64,000 nucleotides of DNA from Pseudogulbenkiania ferrooxidans 2002 (GCF_000174355.1 NZ_ACIS01000008.1:62001-126000), one strand, 5' to 3'; counted from the stretch's first letter, positions 36,650 to 46,174 are shown. Notes: a model not told the origin generated them from the sequence alone. Made by a program: numbers and translations.

Positions 36650-36833
36650 CGACGACGTGTTCGATCCGATGCCGGAGGCGCCCATCGAACCGAGCGACGA
36701 CATGTGCTGCGGCAGCGGCTGCGAGCCGTGCGTGTGGGACACCTACACCACCGAGCTGAACGACTACCGCCGCAAACTGGCCGAATGGCAGGTGCGCGAA
36801 GCGGCGCGCCAGGCCTGCGGCGACGGAGCCTGA
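36642..36833 (+). CDS. Oxidoreductase-like domain small protein
   Basis: A 63-residue protein with the Oxidored-like N-terminal motif CCGSGCEPCVWDTYTTEL, a short cysteine-rich segment found in bacterial small proteins and in eukaryotic oxidoreductase-like proteins. It may bind a metal. The ATG at 36642 overlaps the S4 gene, suggesting translational coupling. Function unknown. Confidence 0.8.
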   Translation: MPDDDVFDPMPEAPIEPSDDMCCGSGCEPCVWDTYTTELNDYRRKLAEWQVREAARQACGDGA

Positions 36834-36834
36834 C

Positions 36835-37689
36835 ATGGCCGACATCGATCTGCATTTCCACTCGTTGTTCTCCGACGGCGCGCTGTCGCCGGCCGAGGTG
36901 ATCCGGCGCGGTGCCGAGCGCGGCGCCACCTTGTTGGCGCTGACCGACCACGACTGCACCGCCGGGCTGGCCGAAGCCGCCGCTACCGCGCGCAACTGCG
37001 GTGTCAGCTTTCTCAACGGCGTGGAAATCTCGGTCAGCTGGGGCAAGCACACCGTGCATATCGTCGGCCTCGGCATCGACCCGGACCACGACGCCCTGGC
37101 CGCCGGGCTGCAGGGCATCCGCGACGGGCGCATCAACCGCGCCCGCGCCATGGCCGAGTCGCTGGCCAAGGTCGGCATCGAGGGCGCCTTCGAGGGGGCC
37201 TCGGCGCTGTGCGACAACCTGGAGATGATCGGCCGCACCCACGTGGCGCGCTACCTGGTCAGCAGCGGCCACGTCAAGGATGTGCGCAGCGTGTTCCGCA
37301 AGTACCTGACCCCGGGCAAGCCGGGCTACGTGCCGCACGAGTGGGCGAGCCTGGCCGATGCCGTGGGCTGGATCTGCAGCGCCGGCGGCATCGCGGTGAT
37401 TGCCCACCCCGGCCGCTACGACATGGGGCGCACCCTGACCGAGCGGCTGATCTTCGACTTCAAGGATGCCGGCGGCGAAGCGATCGAGGTCGCCAGCGGC
37501 AGCCACAGCCTGGACGATCTGCACAAGTACGCCCTGATCGCCCAGCGCTACGACCTCCTGGCGAGTGCCGGCAGCGATTTCCATGCCCCCGGCGAGGGCG
37601 GCCGCGACGTCGGCCGCACCGACGATCTGCCGCCGATCTGCCGGCCGGTGTGGCAACGCCTGCTGGAAAACGGCCGCGTACTCGCCTGA
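36835..37689 (+). CDS. rnm: PHP-domain RNase AM (5'-3' exoribonuclease)
   Basis: Metal-dependent phosphoesterase of the YciV/TrpH type; the E. coli protein trims 5' ends of rRNA and degrades short RNAs. The 284-residue protein has the PHP motifs DLHFHSLFSDG (H7, H9), ALTDHDC, NGVEIS, AHPGRY and GSDFHAP. It starts one base after the upstream gene, and is followed by a YciO-like gene, the same pairing as yciV-yciO in enterobacteria. Confidence 0.9.
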   Translation: MADIDLHFHSLFSDGALSPAEVIRRGAERGATLLALTDHDCTAGLAEAAATARNCGVSFLNGVEISVSWGKHTVHIVGLGIDPDHDALAAGLQGIRDGRINRARAMAESLAKVGIEGAFEGASALCDNLEMIGRTHVARYLVSSGHVKDVRSVFRKYLTPGKPGYVPHEWASLADAVGWICSAGGIAVIAHPGRYDMGRTLTERLIFDFKDAGGEAIEVASGSHSLDDLHKYALIAQRYDLLASAGSDFHAPGEGGRDVGRTDDLPPICRPVWQRLLENGRVLA

Positions 37690-37711
37690 ACCCGACCCAA
37701 CCGGAAACCTC

Positions 37712-38332
37712 ATGGCCCAGTTCTTCGTGATCCACCCCGACAACCCGCAAGCCCGTCTGATCCGCGAGGCGGTGAAGATCCTGCGCGCGGGCGGGGTGAT
37801 CGTCTACCCCACCGACTCCTGTTACGCGCTCGGCTGCCTGCTGGGCGACAAGGCGGCGATGGAGCGTATCCTCGACATCCGCCAGCTCGACCTCAAGCAT
37901 CACCTGACACTGGTGTGCGCCGACCTCTCCGAGCTGTCCAACTACGCTCGCGTCGACAACAGCCAGTTCCGTCAGCTCAAGGCCGCCACGCCGGGCAGCT
38001 ACACCTTCATCCTGCAGGCCTCCAAGGAAGTGCCGCGCCGCACGCTGCACCCCAAGCGCGCCACCATCGGCCTCAGGGTGCCGGAGCACCCGGTGGCGCT
38101 GGCGCTGCTGGCCGAGCTGGGCGAGCCCATCCTGTCCTGTACCCTGTCCTTGCCGGGCGACAGCGAGGCGCTCACCGATCCTTATGAAATCCGTGAGCGG
38201 ATGGAGCGTCAGGTCGACCTGGTGATCGACGGCGGCTGGTGCGGCACCGAGCCCACCACGGTGATCGATCTGACCGACGGTGTCGAGCTGGTGCGCCGCG
38301 GCAAGGGTGATCCGGCGTTGTTCGGCTTCTGA
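37712..38332 (+). CDS. yciO: L-threonylcarbamoyladenylate synthase-like protein (Sua5/YciO/YrdC family)
   Basis: A 206-residue protein with the YrdC fold (GGVIVYPTDSCYALGC, PGSYTFILQASKEVP, ATIGLRVPEHP). The pairing with the PHP gene and the length favour the YciO branch, whose role in tRNA threonylcarbamoylation is weak or uncertain, over TsaC. Confidence 0.88.
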   Translation: MAQFFVIHPDNPQARLIREAVKILRAGGVIVYPTDSCYALGCLLGDKAAMERILDIRQLDLKHHLTLVCADLSELSNYARVDNSQFRQLKAATPGSYTFILQASKEVPRRTLHPKRATIGLRVPEHPVALALLAELGEPILSCTLSLPGDSEALTDPYEIRERMERQVDLVIDGGWCGTEPTTVIDLTDGVELVRRGKGDPALFGF

Positions 38333-38362
38333 GGGCGGGGATGTTTTTCACGCCCCCCGAGG

Positions 38363-38373
38363 CTTCGGCCAAC
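38363..38373 (+). repeat. CTTCGGCCAAC word, intergenic copy
   Basis: Copy of the candidate uptake-type word, 31 bases after the YciO-like stop codon in the 120-base gap before the M50 protease gene. Confidence 0.7.
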
Positions 38374-38452
38374 CTGGCGGCCGGAACGAAAGGGGTGGCC
38401 GCTACTCTCACTCATCAATCCCTCTTCGCGAGAAGGACCTCCTTTTAACACC

Positions 38453-39091
38453 ATGGATTCCTACAACCTCATCCAGAAAATCGCCATCTACGCCCTGCCG
38501 GTGCTGCTGGCCATCACCCTGCACGAAGCGGCACACGCCTACATGGCGCGGCGCTTCGGCGACAACACCGCCTACATGATGGGGCGCATGACGCTCAATC
38601 CCCTGAAGCACATCGACCCGGTCGGCACGGTGCTGCTGCCGCTGCTGGGGCTGGTCATCGGCGGCGTGCTGTTCGGCTGGGCCAAGCCGGTGCCGGTCAA
38701 CTTCGGCGCGCTGAAGAACCGCCGCGTCGGCACGCGCTGGGTGGCGGCCGCCGGCCCGCTGGCCAATCTGGGCATGGCGCTGATGTGGGCGCTGCTGTTC
38801 AAGCTCGCGCTGAACGTCGACAGCTATTTCAGCGAGCCCCTGGCGCTGATGAGCCAGGTCGGCATCCAGATCAACATCGTGCTGATGGTGCTCAACCTGC
38901 TGCCGATCCTGCCGCTCGACGGCGGGCGCATCTTCGAGAGCCTGCTGCCGCCCGGCATGGCGTGGAAGTACGCGCGCCTGGAACCCTACGGCCTGTGGAT
39001 CCTGCTGGCGCTGGTGTTCTCCGGTCTGCTGTCGCCGATCCTGCGGCCCTTCATCAACCTGATGTACTCGCTGCTGGGCGTGCTTCTGTAA
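38453..39091 (+). CDS. Site-2 protease family (M50) membrane metalloprotease
   Basis: A 212-residue inner-membrane protease with four to six helices. The zinc motif HEAAH is at residues 24-28 and the third ligand lies in LNLLPILPLDGGR (about residue 157). This is the short YwhC/FtsH-independent type without a PDZ domain; substrates are unknown. It precedes trpS, a frequent arrangement in betaproteobacteria. Confidence 0.92.
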   Translation: MDSYNLIQKIAIYALPVLLAITLHEAAHAYMARRFGDNTAYMMGRMTLNPLKHIDPVGTVLLPLLGLVIGGVLFGWAKPVPVNFGALKNRRVGTRWVAAAGPLANLGMALMWALLFKLALNVDSYFSEPLALMSQVGIQINIVLMVLNLLPILPLDGGRIFESLLPPGMAWKYARLEPYGLWILLALVFSGLLSPILRPFINLMYSLLGVLL

Positions 39092-39204
39092 GGCTTTGCT
39101 GGCAAAATCACGCCGAAGCGGCCGCGATCATTAGCCGATCACGGCCGGCACCGACTCCTTCCGGGGGCGCGCTGCGGCACGCCCCCCAACCCTAAACATC
39201 TGGA

Positions 39205-40410
39205 ATGACGACCATGTTCGCAGACCGCGTTCTCTCCGGCATGCGCCCCACCGGCAAGCTGCACCTCGGCCATTACCATGGCGTGATCAAGAACTGGACC
39301 TCGCTGCAGAACGAGCACGAGTGCCTGTTCATGGTGGCCGATTGGCACGCGCTGACCACCAATTACGACGAAGTCGGCATCATCGAGAAGAGCATCTGGG
39401 ACATGGTGATCGACTGGCTGGCCGCCGGCGTCGACCCGGAGAAGGCCACCATCTTCATCCAGTCCAAGGTGCCGCAGCACGCCGAACTGCACCTGGCGCT
39501 GTCCATGGTCACTCCGCTGGGCTGGCTCGAGCGCGTGCCGACCTACAAGGACCAGATCGACAAGCTGAGCCACAAGGATCTGACCACCTACGGCTTCCTC
39601 GGCTACCCGCTGCTGCAGGCCGCCGACATCCTGATCTACAAGGCCGGCCGCGTGCCGGTGGGCGAAGACCAGGTGCCGCACATCGAGCTGACGCGCGAAG
39701 TGGCACGCCGCTTCAACCACCTCTACGGCCGCGAGCCCAACTTCGAGGAACTGGCCAAGGCCGCCGTGAAGAAGATGGGCAAGTCCGGCAAGGAGTTCGA
39801 GCAGCTGCGCGTGCGCTACCTGCAGGACGGCGACGGCGAAGCGCTGCTGACGGCGCGCGCGCTGCTCGGCGCCAGCCAGAACCTCGGCGCGGTCGACGGC
39901 GAGCGCCTGCTCGGCTACCTGGAAAACAAGGGCAAGATCATTCTGCCGGAAGCGGAAGCGCTGCTGACCGAGGCTTCCAAGATGCCGGGGCTGGACGGCC
40001 AGAAGATGTCCAAGTCCTACGGCAACACCATCACCATGCGCGAAGAGCCTGCTGCAGTCAGCAAGAAGATCCGCGCCATGCCGACCGACCCGGCGCGTGT
40101 GCGCCGCACCGACCCGGGCGACCCGGCCAAGTGCCCGGTGTGGCAGCTGCACCAGGTCTACACCGACAGCGCCACGCGCGAGTGGGTGCAGGCCGGCTGT
40201 ACCAGCGCCGGTATCGGCTGCCTGGAGTGCAAGCAGCCGGTGATCGAGGGCGTGCTGAAGGAGCAGCAGCCGATGTTCGAGCGCGCCCAGCAGTACCTCG
40301 ACAACCCGCAGCTGGTGAAGGACATCGTCGCCGACGGCTGCGCCCGTGCCGGCAAGATCGCCCAGGACACCATGCGCGAGGTGCGGGAAGCGATGGGGCT
40401 GGGCTACTGA
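39205..40410 (+). CDS. trpS: Tryptophanyl-tRNA synthetase
   Basis: Charges tRNA-Trp. The 401-residue class I enzyme has the HIGH-type motif HLGH at residues 20-23, and KMSKS at 267-271. It is about 60 residues longer than the E. coli enzyme, with the extra length after KMSKS, as in the long betaproteobacterial type. An ATG nine bases downstream (39214) is an equally plausible start. Confidence 0.96.
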   Translation: MTTMFADRVLSGMRPTGKLHLGHYHGVIKNWTSLQNEHECLFMVADWHALTTNYDEVGIIEKSIWDMVIDWLAAGVDPEKATIFIQSKVPQHAELHLALSMVTPLGWLERVPTYKDQIDKLSHKDLTTYGFLGYPLLQAADILIYKAGRVPVGEDQVPHIELTREVARRFNHLYGREPNFEELAKAAVKKMGKSGKEFEQLRVRYLQDGDGEALLTARALLGASQNLGAVDGERLLGYLENKGKIILPEAEALLTEASKMPGLDGQKMSKSYGNTITMREEPAAVSKKIRAMPTDPARVRRTDPGDPAKCPVWQLHQVYTDSATREWVQAGCTSAGIGCLECKQPVIEGVLKEQQPMFERAQQYLDNPQLVKDIVADGCARAGKIAQDTMREVREAMGLGY

Positions 40411-40432
40411 AACAGGCTCTAAGCTATAGCCT

Positions 40433-40442
40433 GTTGGCCGAA
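40433..40442 (-). repeat. TTCGGCCAAC word, intergenic copy (TTTCGG variant)
   Basis: Ten-base match on the minus strand, 23 bases after the trpS stop and 11 bases before the trpS terminator. Confidence 0.6.
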
Positions 40443-40452
40443 ATAATCAGGC

Positions 40453-40480
40453 AAGGGCGGGGGACTCCTCGCCCTTTTTA
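40453..40480 (+). terminator. Intrinsic terminator after trpS
   Basis: Stem AAGGGCG/CGCCCTT (40453-40459 and 40470-40476) followed by TTT. scpA starts 21 bases later. Confidence 0.75.
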
Positions 40481-40500
40481 TCTGTCCCCGCTAGGTAACC

Positions 40501-41355
40501 ATGGACGTCCGCACGCCGAACGATACCCCTGCCGCTGACGGCGCCTCCGCGTTCGAGCTCACCGCGCCCGACCTGCCGTCCGGCATGCCGATCGCCCACG
40601 TCTTCGGCCAGCCGGTGCTGGAAGTGCCGCAGGACCTGTTCATCCCGCCCGATGCCTTGCAGGTGATCCTGGAGAGCTTCGAGGGTCCGCTCGATCTGCT
40701 GCTCTACCTGATCCGCAAGCAGAACCTCAACGTGCTCGACATCCCGATGGCGCCGATCACCGCGCAGTACATGGCCTACATCGACGCCATGCGGCGCGAG
40801 CAGTTCGAGCTGGCGGCCGAGTACCTGTTGATGGCGGCGCTGCTGATCGAGATCAAGTCGCGCCTGCTGCTGCCGCGTCCGCCCAGGGACGAGGAGGGCG
40901 AGCCGGACGACCCGCGCGCCGAGCTGGTGCGACGGCTGCTGGAATACGAGCAGATGAAGCTCGCCGCGCTGGAACTCGACAAGATGCCGCAGGCCGACCG
41001 CGACTTCGCCTGGCTCGCGGTGCTGATCGAGCAGGTGGCCGAGGAGCGCCTGCCCGAGGTGTGCGCGGTCGACCTGCGCCAGGCCTGGCTCGCCATCCTG
41101 TCGCGCGCGCGGAACACGCGCCACCACAAGGTGGAGAAGGACGAGCTGTCGGTACGCGCGCAGATGACCTGGATCCTGCGCTACCTGGAAGGGCGCGAGT
41201 ACGTGGCGTTCGAGGAGCTGTTCGACCTGGCCCTGGGCGTGCCGCACCTGGTGGTCAACTTCATCGCGGTGCTGGAGCTGATCAAGGAAGGGCTGGTCAA
41301 GGTCAGCCAGGACGCCGCCTACCAGCCCATCTACGTGCGGCTGGCGCTGGTGTAA
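40501..41355 (+). CDS. scpA: Segregation and condensation protein A
   Basis: Kleisin subunit of the SMC-ScpAB chromosome condensin. The 284-residue protein has the ScpA N-terminal segment ILESFEGPLDLLLYLIRKQNLNVLDIPMAPI at about residues 58-88 (only its beginning ILESFEGPLDLLLYLI is diagnostic) and the C-terminal winged helix. It is followed by scpB. The smc gene is not in the window. Confidence 0.95.
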   Translation: MDVRTPNDTPAADGASAFELTAPDLPSGMPIAHVFGQPVLEVPQDLFIPPDALQVILESFEGPLDLLLYLIRKQNLNVLDIPMAPITAQYMAYIDAMRREQFELAAEYLLMAALLIEIKSRLLLPRPPRDEEGEPDDPRAELVRRLLEYEQMKLAALELDKMPQADRDFAWLAVLIEQVAEERLPEVCAVDLRQAWLAILSRARNTRHHKVEKDELSVRAQMTWILRYLEGREYVAFEELFDLALGVPHLVVNFIAVLELIKEGLVKVSQDAAYQPIYVRLALV

Positions 41356-41447
41356 CGGCCCACATTGTCATAGCGGTTATCTTTTTGTCAAAAAACCGTG
41401 TAAAATCCGCACCTTCCCGCGTTTTACCCTCTGGACTACACTGATTC

Positions 41448-42071
41448 ATGTCCACCATTACCGACCTGAAGTACCTGAAGATCGTGCTCGAGACGGCGTT
41501 GTTGACGTCGGCCGAAGCGCTCTCGGTATCAGCCCTGAAAAAGCTGTTCACCGAAGACGTCAAGGCGGCACTGATCAACGATCTCCTGGCGGAGATCCAG
41601 CAGGACTGGCGGGGACGCGGGATCGAGCTGGTCAAGCTCGCTTCCGGCTGGCGCTTCCGCGCCCGGGCCGAGTTCACGCCGTACCTGGCGCGGCTTACCC
41701 CGGAAAAGCCGCCGCGCTACTCGCGCGCGGTGATGGAGACGCTGGCCATCGTCGCCTACCGCCAGCCGGTGACGCGTGGCGACATCGAAGCCATCCGCGG
41801 CGTCTCGGTGTCCACCAGCGTGATGCAGACGCTGCTGGAGCGCGGCTGGGTGGAGGTGATCGGGCACAAGGACGTGCCCGGCCGGCCGGGGCTGTACGCC
41901 ACGACGCACAAGTTCCTCGATGATTTGGGACTGGTGTCGTTGCGCGATCTGCCGCCGCTGGCCGATCTTGGCACGCTGGTGTTGCCGGAAGTCCAGCCTG
42001 ATAGCGTCGGCGAAGCCGACGCGGTGCCCCTCGACGACGAGGCGGACAACGTAATTGAACAGGAACGATGA
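41448..42071 (+). CDS. scpB: Segregation and condensation protein B
   Basis: Winged-helix partner of ScpA in the condensin complex. The 207-residue protein shows the tandem winged-helix domains with [20 protein letters not shown] and [20 protein letters not shown]. Its stop overlaps the start region of rluB, a conserved scpB-rluB junction in proteobacteria. Confidence 0.94.
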   Translation: MSTITDLKYLKIVLETALLTSAEALSVSALKKLFTEDVKAALINDLLAEIQQDWRGRGIELVKLASGWRFRARAEFTPYLARLTPEKPPRYSRAVMETLAIVAYRQPVTRGDIEAIRGVSVSTSVMQTLLERGWVEVIGHKDVPGRPGLYATTHKFLDDLGLVSLRDLPPLADLGTLVLPEVQPDSVGEADAVPLDDEADNVIEQER

Positions 42072-43564
42072 TGTCTAAAGGACAGCGTAATCACGCCCGC
42101 CAGCCGGTGGCGCGTGTCAAAGGCCGTGAAACCTCGCAACCGCGCCAGCCGGCGCCGGATCGTGGCGGTTTCGGTCAATCGAGAAGCGGCAAGCCGGGAG
42201 GCTCTTCGCTGATCAAAGCCGTCGGTGCTCCGGCATCCGGCAAGGCGCCCCAAGCCCGGGAGGGTCAGGGTCGCAGCAAACCCGGCTTCGGCCAGCGTGA
42301 CCGCACGCCGCCGGGGCAGGCGCCGTTCGGCCGTCGCGACGAGCGCGGTCAGCAGGGCTTCGGCCGCGACGAGCGGCAGGAAGGCAAGCAGGGCTTCGGC
42401 CAGCGCGACCGCAACGCCGGCCGCGACGAGCGTCAGCCGTCCTTCGGCCGCGACGGTCAGGGCCAACAGGGCAAGCAGGGCTTCGGCCAGCGCGACCGCA
42501 ACGCCGGCCGCGACGAGCGTCAGCCGTCCTTCGGCCGTGACGGTCAGGGTCAGCAGGGCAAGCAGGGCTTCGGCCAGCGTGACCGCAACGCCGGCCGCGA
42601 CGAGCGTCAGCCGGCCATGGGGCAGGCCGGCCAGGGCGAGCCGCGCCGCGATTGGAACGAAGAGCGTCAGCCGACGTCCCGCCAGCAGGACAAGCGCGCC
42701 CCCAAGGTCGAGCGCGCCAAGAAGCTGCGCGTGCGCGACCCCAACCAGCAGATCCTCGACCGTGCCCAGCGCCTGCGCGACACCCGCGTCGACATGGAAC
42801 AGATCGAGCCGGTGCGCCTGCAGAAGGCGCTGGCGGCGTCTGGCGTCGGCTCGCGCCGCGAGATGGAAGAGTGGATCGAGGCCGGGCTGATCCTGGTCAA
42901 CGGCAAGAAAGCCACGCTGGGCGACCGCGTCGGCCCGCAGGACCGCGTCACCGCCAAGGGCAACCCGATCCGCCTGAAGTGGCCGGACCGCCTGCCGCGC
43001 GTGATCCTGTACCACAAGCAGGAAGGCGAGCTGGTCACTCGCGACGACCCGGAAGGCCGCGTCACCATCTTCGACCGTCTGCCGCAGGCCAAGAGCAGCC
43101 GCTGGGTGGCGGTGGGGCGTCTGGACGTCAATACCAGCGGTCTGCTGATCGTCACCACCAGTGGTGAACTGGCCAACCGCCTGATGCACCCGAGCTTCGA
43201 AGCCGAGCGCGAGTACGCGGTGCGCGTACTGGGTCAGCTCGAGCCGGAACAGATGAAGGAAATGACGCGCGGCATCGAGCTGGAAGACGGCCCGGCGCAT
43301 TTCCAGCGCATCGTCGAACAGGGCGGTGAAGGCGTCAACCACTGGTACCGCGTGGTGATCAAGGAAGGCCGCAACCGCGAAGTGCGCCGCATATTCGAAC
43401 ACTTCGGCCTCACCGTGAGCCGCCTGATCCGCGTGCGTTTCGGCAACATCGGCCTGCCGGCCCGCCTCAAGCGTGGCCAGTTCTACGAGCTCAACTCGGC
43501 CGAGGTGGCGGCGGTGATGAAGTGGTCGGACCTGACGGTGACCGGCCGCGCCAAATCCCGCTAA
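42071..43564 (+). CDS. rluB: 23S rRNA pseudouridine synthase B with a repetitive N-terminal extension
   Basis: Makes pseudouridine in 23S rRNA helix 89. The 497-residue protein has a basic, low-complexity N-terminus (about residues 1-225), an S4 domain (about 240-290, VRLQKALAASGVGSRREMEE) and the catalytic domain with the RLD motif VGRLDVNTSGLLIVT. The N-terminal extension has a 29-residue repeat (GKQGFGQRDRNAGRDERQ followed by a variable part). ATG at 42071 is preferred over that at 42068 because AGGA is 6 bases before it. E. coli RluB has a C-terminal rather than N-terminal tail. Confidence 0.93.
   Translation: MSKGQRNHARQPVARVKGRETSQPRQPAPDRGGFGQSRSGKPGGSSLIKAVGAPASGKAPQAREGQGRSKPGFGQRDRTPPGQAPFGRRDERGQQGFGRDERQEGKQGFGQRDRNAGRDERQPSFGRDGQGQQGKQGFGQRDRNAGRDERQPSFGRDGQGQQGKQGFGQRDRNAGRDERQPAMGQAGQGEPRRDWNEERQPTSRQQDKRAPKVERAKKLRVRDPNQQILDRAQRLRDTRVDMEQIEPVRLQKALAASGVGSRREMEEWIEAGLILVNGKKATLGDRVGPQDRVTAKGNPIRLKWPDRLPRVILYHKQEGELVTRDDPEGRVTIFDRLPQAKSSRWVAVGRLDVNTSGLLIVTTSGELANRLMHPSFEAEREYAVRVLGQLEPEQMKEMTRGIELEDGPAHFQRIVEQGGEGVNHWYRVVIKEGRNREVRRIFEHFGLTVSRLIRVRFGNIGLPARLKRGQFYELNSAEVAAVMKWSDLTVTGRAKSR
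42383..42618 (+). repeat. Coding tandem repeat, 87-base unit, about 2.7 copies
   Basis: Units start at 42383, 42470 and 42557, exactly 87 bases apart, with few mismatches. They encode the Gly/Gln/Arg/Asp-rich repeats of the RluB extension. Confidence 0.9.
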
Positions 43565-43807
43565 GAGCGGGGGCATAAATCTGCTGCGCATCCCCATCCC
43601 GGCCCTGTGATGCTCGCCGTACCATCTGTACGGCTGTGCTTCTCGAACCGGCCTGGGGTTGCTCGCGACGATTTCTTCCTCCCGCTCCGATTTCGTCGAT
43701 TAGTCCAAGCTGCGACTTGAAAGCCCGCCTCCAAGGCCCTATCGTTGGGTGTTGGAGGTTTTTTATTGCCTCCGTTGCACCCATCGAATCAGGAAAGACC
43801 CCACGGC
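43565..43807. ncRNA. Structured spacer between rluB and greB, possible small RNA
   Basis: No gene. It contains a stem GCCGTAC/GTACGGC at about 43615-43634 and ends in a strong terminator at 43728-43766, about 160 bases after the rluB stop. Such a length with internal structure could be a 3' UTR or an independent small RNA; no promoter was identified. I do not recognise an RNA family. Confidence 0.3.
43728..43766 (+). terminator. Intrinsic terminator between rluB and greB
   Basis: Stem CCTCCAA/TTGGAGG (43728-43734 and 43752-43758) with a 17-base loop that includes CCC/GGG, followed by TTTTTTATT. Confidence 0.8.
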
Positions 43808-44365
<558 letters not shown>

Positions 44366-44386
44366 GCGCGGGCAACCCCGTATCAC

Positions 44387-44425
44387 CGCTTCGGCCAACC
44401 TTGTCAGGTTGGCCGAAGCGCTTTT
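44387..44425. terminator. Bidirectional terminator made of two inverted CTTCGGCCAAC words
   Basis: A perfect 15-base stem (44387-44401 and 44406-44420) with loop TGTC is followed by CTTTT. Each arm contains the full CTTCGGCCAAC word (44389-44399 plus, 44408-44418 minus). It lies between greB and the cation efflux gene, which converge. Confidence 0.9.
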
Positions 44426-44435
44426 GCGGCACGGC

Positions 44436-45575
44436 TCAGGCGGCTGGGCGCAGGTAGACGCGGGTGGCGACGATGTCCGCCTCCGCCGCCAGCGCGGCCT
44501 GCAAGGCCGGCAGGGCCGCGCTGTCGGCGGCCGGCAGCAGCAGCACGGCATGGATGCCGTCCGGCGCGTAGTGCAATTGCAGCGTCTCGCTGTCGAGCAG
44601 CGGGCGCCCCAGGGCGCGGTTCAGGCGCGCTTCCAGCTCCGGGCGCATCGGCAGCTCGTAACGCACCGGGGCGTGGCTCAGGTCGGAGTCGACGTGCACC
44701 GTGACGTTAAGCACCGGGTGCGCCGCCAGCACGCGCTGGCGCGCCAGCGCCGCGATCTGGTGGCCCTCCGACACGCTGATGCTGGGCGGCACCACGATGT
44801 GCACGTCCACCAGCGCCAAGTCGCCCATGCGTCGCATGCGCATGTCGTGGACTTCCACCACCCCTGGCACGGTGGCGATCTCGGCGCGGATCGCCTGTTG
44901 TTCATCGGCCGACACCGCGCGGTCGGTGAGGTCGCCGAACGCCTCGCTGCTGAACTCCCAGCCGGTGCGGCTGATCATGAAGCCCACCAGTGCCGCCGCC
45001 AGCGGGTCGAGGAAGGTCCAGCCCGCCATGTTGCCGATGATGCCCACCGCCACCACCAGCGACGAGGCGGCGTCGGAACGGGCGTGCCAGGCGTTGGCGA
45101 TGAGCAGGCTGGAGCCGACGCGCTTGGCGATCGCCAGCATGTAACGGAACAGCAACTCCTTGGCCAACAGGCTGCCCAGCGCCACGTACAGCGCCAGCGG
45201 CTTGACCTGCGGCAGGGCGTGGGGGTCGAGGAACTTGCCGGCGGCGTTCCACAGCATGCCGAGCCCGACCGCCAGCAGCAGCACGCCCAGCACCAGCGAG
45301 GCGGCGTTCTCGTAGCGGCGATGGCCATAGTGATGGTCCTCGTCCTCCGGCTTGGCGCTGTGGTGGTTGGCGAGCAGCACCACGAAGTCCGCCAGCAGGT
45401 CCGACAGCGAGTGCATGGCATCGGCCACCAGCGCCGAGGAATGGGCGAACAGGCCGGCCGCGAGCTGGGCCAGCGTCAGCAGCAGGTTGACACCCACGCT
45501 GACCCAGGTGCTGCGCTGGATGGCCTGGTTGCGGGCGCCGGCATCGCCGGCTTCATGAGATTCCTGATAGTGCAT
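44436..45575 (-). CDS. Cation diffusion facilitator family transporter
   Basis: A 379-residue inner-membrane exporter of divalent metals (zinc, iron, cobalt, manganese). Six helices occupy about residues 20-215 with the metal-site motif HSLSDLLADF and a second DAASS region, then a cytoplasmic domain with HDMRMRRMGDLALVDVHI and a further C-terminal extension. The long C-terminus suggests the MMT1-like branch. The metal is not predicted with confidence. Confidence 0.9.
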   Translation of the reverse strand: MHYQESHEAGDAGARNQAIQRSTWVSVGVNLLLTLAQLAAGLFAHSSALVADAMHSLSDLLADFVVLLANHHSAKPEDEDHHYGHRRYENAASLVLGVLLLAVGLGMLWNAAGKFLDPHALPQVKPLALYVALGSLLAKELLFRYMLAIAKRVGSSLLIANAWHARSDAASSLVVAVGIIGNMAGWTFLDPLAAALVGFMISRTGWEFSSEAFGDLTDRAVSADEQQAIRAEIATVPGVVEVHDMRMRRMGDLALVDVHIVVPPSISVSEGHQIAALARQRVLAAHPVLNVTVHVDSDLSHAPVRYELPMRPELEARLNRALGRPLLDSETLQLHYAPDGIHAVLLLPAADSAALPALQAALAAEADIVATRVYLRPAA

Positions 45576-45676
45576 GAGAAATGGCTAAACCCACGGGTAT
45601 GTCGTTGGCAGGAGGATACCGCAAAAAAACAGCCACACGCTTCCTTGGCGCATGGCTGCCTGCTGCGAGCCCGGCT

Positions 45677-46165
45677 TCAGCGCGGAATGCGCACCTGATG
45701 CTCGTCGAAGTTGCCCTGTTCCGCGCCGCGATGGCACGCCATGCAGTTAGCCGCGCTGCCCACCGATTGGCGCCGGAACACGTCCGCCCGCACTTCCTCG
45801 TGCCAGTCGGCAAAGCGCGCGGTGTCGGTGATGCGGGTGACAATGCGCTCGCCCGGCGCGGCCTTGGCCGGCCGGGTGTCGCGGTCGCTCGAGGCATACA
45901 GCAGAAACTGGCGGATTTCCGCCTCGGTGCCCTTGTCGAGCGAGGCGTTGCTGCCGAAATGGTGTGACAGGTTGTTCATCAGGGCATTCCACGAGCGGCC
46001 GGGCAGCAAGCCCGGCGGGTAGGCCATATGGCAGCTGCCGCACTCGGTTTTCCACGCCGCGTTGACCTTGGCCGGCATGGCCAGACGGCGTCCTTCATGT
46101 TCCTCGGCGTGGGTTATGCCGGCCAGCAGCAGGGAAGCGGCAATGAGGGAAGCGAGATAGCGCAT
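45677..46165 (-). CDS. Di-heme cytochrome c (DHC type)
   Basis: A 162-residue periplasmic protein with a signal peptide (residues 1-20) and two c-type heme sites, CGSCH at 42-46 and CMACH at 141-145. The fold matches the di-heme cytochrome DHC that in phototrophs donates electrons to the SHP-type oxygen-binding cytochrome, and here the next gene upstream is SHP-like. It is likely the electron donor in a periplasmic chain with the b-type cytochrome at 46727. Confidence 0.9.
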   Translation of the reverse strand: MRYLASLIAASLLLAGITHAEEHEGRRLAMPAKVNAAWKTECGSCHMAYPPGLLPGRSWNALMNNLSHHFGSNASLDKGTEAEIRQFLLYASSDRDTRPAKAAPGERIVTRITDTARFADWHEEVRADVFRRQSVGSAANCMACHRGAEQGNFDEHQVRIPR

Positions 46166-46174
46166 GTTCGTCTC

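Noticed and set aside
42290-42600. Extra copies of the uptake-type word in rluB repeats (CTTCGGCCAGC)
   Set aside because: They differ in the conserved AAC end and come from a tandem repeat encoding Phe-Gly-Gln-Arg, so they were not counted.
42383-42618. CRISPR array
   Set aside because: The repeats are contiguous 87-base units without spacers, in frame within rluB.
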